Shown here piece after piece: positions 62,191 through 64,000 of a stretch of 64,000 nt of DNA. Position 1 is the stretch's first letter; each line of letters starts with the position of its first letter. The translations under genes and the position numbers were made by a program. Location of the stretch: positions 124,001 to 188,000 of the forward strand of contig NZ_JAIQWW010000007.1 in the NCBI RefSeq assembly GCF_020164455.1. Direction: 5' to 3'. Origin of the DNA: Phyllobacterium chamaecytisi (GTDB taxonomy: Bacteria > Pseudomonadota > Alphaproteobacteria > Rhizobiales > Rhizobiaceae). The notes under the pieces are model-generated. The model had not been told where the DNA came from. It worked only from the letters and a program-made list of their open reading frames with translations, and ran no database searches.

Positions 62191-62613
62191 CTAACCAGCC
62201 AAATCGTCTAGAGTTACGTTTAGGAGCTCTGCAATGCGCTTCATAACGGACAGCGAACCGTCCTTAGCTCCATTTTCAATTTCAGATAGATAGGGCTGAG
62301 AGATTCCGGCGGCCCGCGCCAAGGCCACAGCAGTCATACCGCGCCATTTCCGAAAGACGCGTATCGGGTTTTGGCCAGCCACCAAAGCCGACACAACATC
62401 TTCGGGGAAAGTTTCCTCTTCACCGCTCATGATTCGCGCACGAATGTCCAGCGCTTCTGCAAGCTCCTTTAAAGCCTCGCTATTTGCTTCCAACAAAGTA
62501 ACATCCAGACGCGAAATGATATCTTTTATCGCGATAAAATCGCCTTCTGCGATCATTGCATACCGCTGATCACTGCCCGGCGGCGTAATGTAACTTACCT
62601 TCAGATCGCCCAT
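62191..62613 (-). CDS. XRE-family antitoxin of a RelE-type module
   Basis: This 140-residue protein has a C-terminal helix-turn-helix of the Cro/XRE type (WRGMTAVALARAAGISQPYLSEIENGAKDGSLSVMKRIAELLNVTLDDLA, residues about 90-138). An N-terminal half with an ISRLDVTLLEAN...LDIRARIMSGEEETFP region could bind the toxin. The start at 62613 has a GGAAGTGA site. It lies 10 bases after the toxin gene, so the order is toxin then antitoxin. Confidence 0.88.
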   Translation of the reverse strand: MGDLKVSYITPPGSDQRYAMIAEGDFIAIKDIISRLDVTLLEANSEALKELAEALDIRARIMSGEEETFPEDVVSALVAGQNPIRVFRKWRGMTAVALARAAGISQPYLSEIENGAKDGSLSVMKRIAELLNVTLDDLAG

Positions 62614-62623
62614 TTCACTTCCT

Positions 62624-62878
62624 TCAATCATAAACGCCGCCACGAGGCCCAATTTTTACAATTGTCAGCACGTTACCGCTCTCATCAAAAATGATGCGCC
62701 AATCCCCAACCCGCAAACGCTTCAAACCCAACCCGTGCAACACTTTTACATTGTTCTGTAAACTGGTCGGATCATTCGCATAGGTCCGAATTTTCAACAG
62801 TATCCGCTCAGCTTCATTTCGCGGAATGGACCGCAAAAATTGGGATGCCTGTTTGCTATAAGCGATACTCTTCGTCAT
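62624..62878 (-). CDS. RelE/ParE-superfamily toxin
   Basis: This 84-residue protein has the RelE/ParE fold: IAYSKQASQFLRSIPRNEAERILLKIRTYANDP, then KVLHGLGLKRLRVGDWRIIFDESGNVLTIVKIGPRGGVYD. The Arg of RLRVGDWRIIF and the basic C-terminal region fit mRNA interferases of this group. It is the first gene of a toxin/antitoxin pair with the XRE gene downstream, the reverse of the usual relBE order and like higBA. Confidence 0.9.
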   Translation of the reverse strand: MTKSIAYSKQASQFLRSIPRNEAERILLKIRTYANDPTSLQNNVKVLHGLGLKRLRVGDWRIIFDESGNVLTIVKIGPRGGVYD

Positions 62879-62939
62879 AAATATTACCAATAGCTATAAA
62901 ATGCAAGGAGATTTGAATATCGACTACTTGGCGCGTTCT

Positions 62940-63593
62940 TCAACCAATCGCACGCTGCCTGTTCAGCTGGAAAAGTCCCCCGCCCTTCACTCTCGCCTTG
63001 AACGTTTCCATGTCCCACGCTGGTCCCGGATCAGACTTTCGGCCGGGGGCGATATCATCATGACCCATGATATCCTCGATGGCATATTCGCGGCTGATGG
63101 CTTGCGCTAGGGCAATCACGGTCTCGATCTGCGCGGTGGTGAAGACTTCCCAGCCGCAATCGGGCACACCGAACTTATGGCGGGCTTCGATGACTTTCGA
63201 CCGATCAACCGCGGCTCCAGTCCACGACACCCAGCCTCCAGCACGCTTACCAAGCGGTCCCCAGTTTTCGATTTCTATGCCGATAGCCGAATTGTTCAAT
63301 CCCGAATATCTGGTACCGCCCTTGCCCGTCCACTGGCTCTTGCCGGCATGCCACGCGATAACATTGAATGGCACGCATTGCGTGACTGACCCATCGCGGC
63401 GGACAACGAGATGTGCCGAGACATTGGCCGTTTTTTGCGAAAAATACCTGGCGATATCGGCGTCCGGTCCGCTCGCGGTATAGTGAATGATCAGAAACTT
63501 GGCGTCCAATTCGCCGCCAATGTTAGGCGAACCGACGAAATTCACATTCGATGCACCAGCTCCAAGCCGGTGGTTTTTAACGCGGAAATTCAT
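62940..63593 (-). CDS. N-acetylmuramoyl-L-alanine amidase (Amidase_2)
   Basis: This 217-residue peptidoglycan amidase has the zinc-binding His of FLIIHYTASG, His in VSAHLVVRRDGSVTQCVPFNVIAWHAGKS, the SAIGIEIENWG segment, and MGHDDIAPGRKSDPGPAWDM (third zinc ligand and catalytic Lys). No signal peptide is predicted. The size suits either a cell-wall recycling enzyme or an endolysin-like protein; there are no other phage genes nearby. The start at 63593 follows AAGGGTTTG. Confidence 0.9.
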   Translation of the reverse strand: MNFRVKNHRLGAGASNVNFVGSPNIGGELDAKFLIIHYTASGPDADIARYFSQKTANVSAHLVVRRDGSVTQCVPFNVIAWHAGKSQWTGKGGTRYSGLNNSAIGIEIENWGPLGKRAGGWVSWTGAAVDRSKVIEARHKFGVPDCGWEVFTTAQIETVIALAQAISREYAIEDIMGHDDIAPGRKSDPGPAWDMETFKARVKGGGLFQLNRQRAIG

Positions 63594-63700
63594 GATCAAA
63601 CCCTTCAAATAAAAGCTTGATCCATCCTGCATCAAATAAGATTAAATTCCTATTAGTCAATAGTATAAGATTATTTGCCAAATCGCAAAAGCCAGAATGA

Positions 63701-64000
63701 TTACTCAGGCTTGCCTTTGGACCAGCTGACATTTCCCGCAAAGAGCGGGACCGTCGAGATGGACGTTTTGGCCGAGCCATCCTGAACCTGCGTGGCATGG
63801 GCAAGATAAATGAGCGTGTTGTTGGGCTTGTCGTAGATGCGCGTAATGACGAGCTTCTTCCAGATGAGGCTGGTGCGCTCGGAAAAAACCCGCTCGCCAC
63901 CTTCGCCAAGCTCGATATCAGCGATGGTTATAGGACCCGTCTGCTGACAGGAAATCGAGGCATTGGACGGATCCTCGAACCAGTTGCCTTTCTGCAGCCG
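63701..64000 (-). CDS. creA: CreA family protein (5' part cut off)
   Basis: The last 99 codons are present and the gene runs off the right edge. The sequence ISCQQTGPITIADIELGEGGERVFSERTSLIWKKLVITRIYDKPNNTLIYLAHATQVQDGSAKTSISTVPLF matches the conserved C-terminal part of the CreA family (small exported proteins of unknown function). The signal peptide would lie outside the window. Confidence 0.85.
   Translation of the reverse strand, partial: RLQKGNWFEDPSNASISCQQTGPITIADIELGEGGERVFSERTSLIWKKLVITRIYDKPNNTLIYLAHATQVQDGSAKTSISTVPLFAGNVSWSKGKPE

Noticed and set aside
62940-63593. Prophage endolysin interpretation of the amidase gene
   Set aside because: No holin, structural or integrase genes are nearby and flanking genes are chromosomal, so a cell-wall amidase is more likely.

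Overview
The window looks like a chromosomal segment of an alphaproteobacterium of the Hyphomicrobiales (Rhizobiales), probably near Phyllobacteriaceae/Brucellaceae. This placement is an inference from four things: a two-piece circularly permuted tmRNA with tag ANDNYAEARLAA; an SspB-DUF4169-RHH operon; the gene order thyA-folA-hflK-hflC-DUF2065-(insert)-degP-serB-miaA; and a BA14K-like secreted protein. Gene density is high and most genes are complete.

Region 1 (1-11.3 kb) is a sugar or sugar-acid catabolic operon on the minus strand under a divergent GntR regulator. Its transcription order is ribose-type binding protein, ATPase, fused double permease, SDR dehydrogenase, 3-hydroxyacyl-CoA-dehydrogenase-fold dehydrogenase, BKACE beta-keto acid cleavage enzyme and two tandem SMP-30 lactonases. 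The set reads as import, oxidation, lactone opening, oxidation at C3, then acetyl-CoA-dependent cleavage. A cyclic-nucleotide-domain/thioredoxin-reductase fusion runs off the left edge.

Region 2 (11.3-24 kb) holds a frameshifted sulfatase, tRNA-Lys(CTT), PhzF, Nudix and EEP-nuclease genes, and a TetR/RidA cassette flanked by a duplicated 55-bp sequence. It continues with ilvC and its own TetR gene, kup, pdxJ and a RecD-like helicase. Region 3 (24-33.4 kb) has a cobalt-type nitrile hydratase operon, a LysE exporter, ilvIH behind a transcription attenuator with a Val/Leu/Ile leader peptide, a HerA-like ATPase, miaA and serB.

Region 4 (33.4-42 kb) is the protein-quality-control and folate block (degP, hflC, hflK, folA, thyA) followed by tmRNA. 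Between DUF2065 and degP sits a roughly 2-kb insertion with an unrecognised 400-residue gene, an aberrant tRNA-like sequence, a perfect 26-bp inverted repeat and a multi-hairpin repeat. Region 5 (42-64 kb) carries ArsR/SRPBCC, a TetR/MFS drug exporter pair, the sspB operon, a very large AsmA-like protein, an FAD-linked oxidase, dienelactone hydrolase, EamA exporter/Lrp, a membrane PQQ dehydrogenase, a UvrD/PcrA helicase, a RelE/XRE toxin-antitoxin pair, an amidase and the end of creA.

The observations most worth following up are the lactonase/3-dehydrogenase/BKACE operon, the insertion between DUF2065 and degP with its tRNA-like element, an intergenic 21-bp phased repeat found in sense orientation just after kup and serB, the ilvIH attenuator with a probably leaderless leader ORF, and the TetR/RidA cassette flanked by a duplicated gene end.
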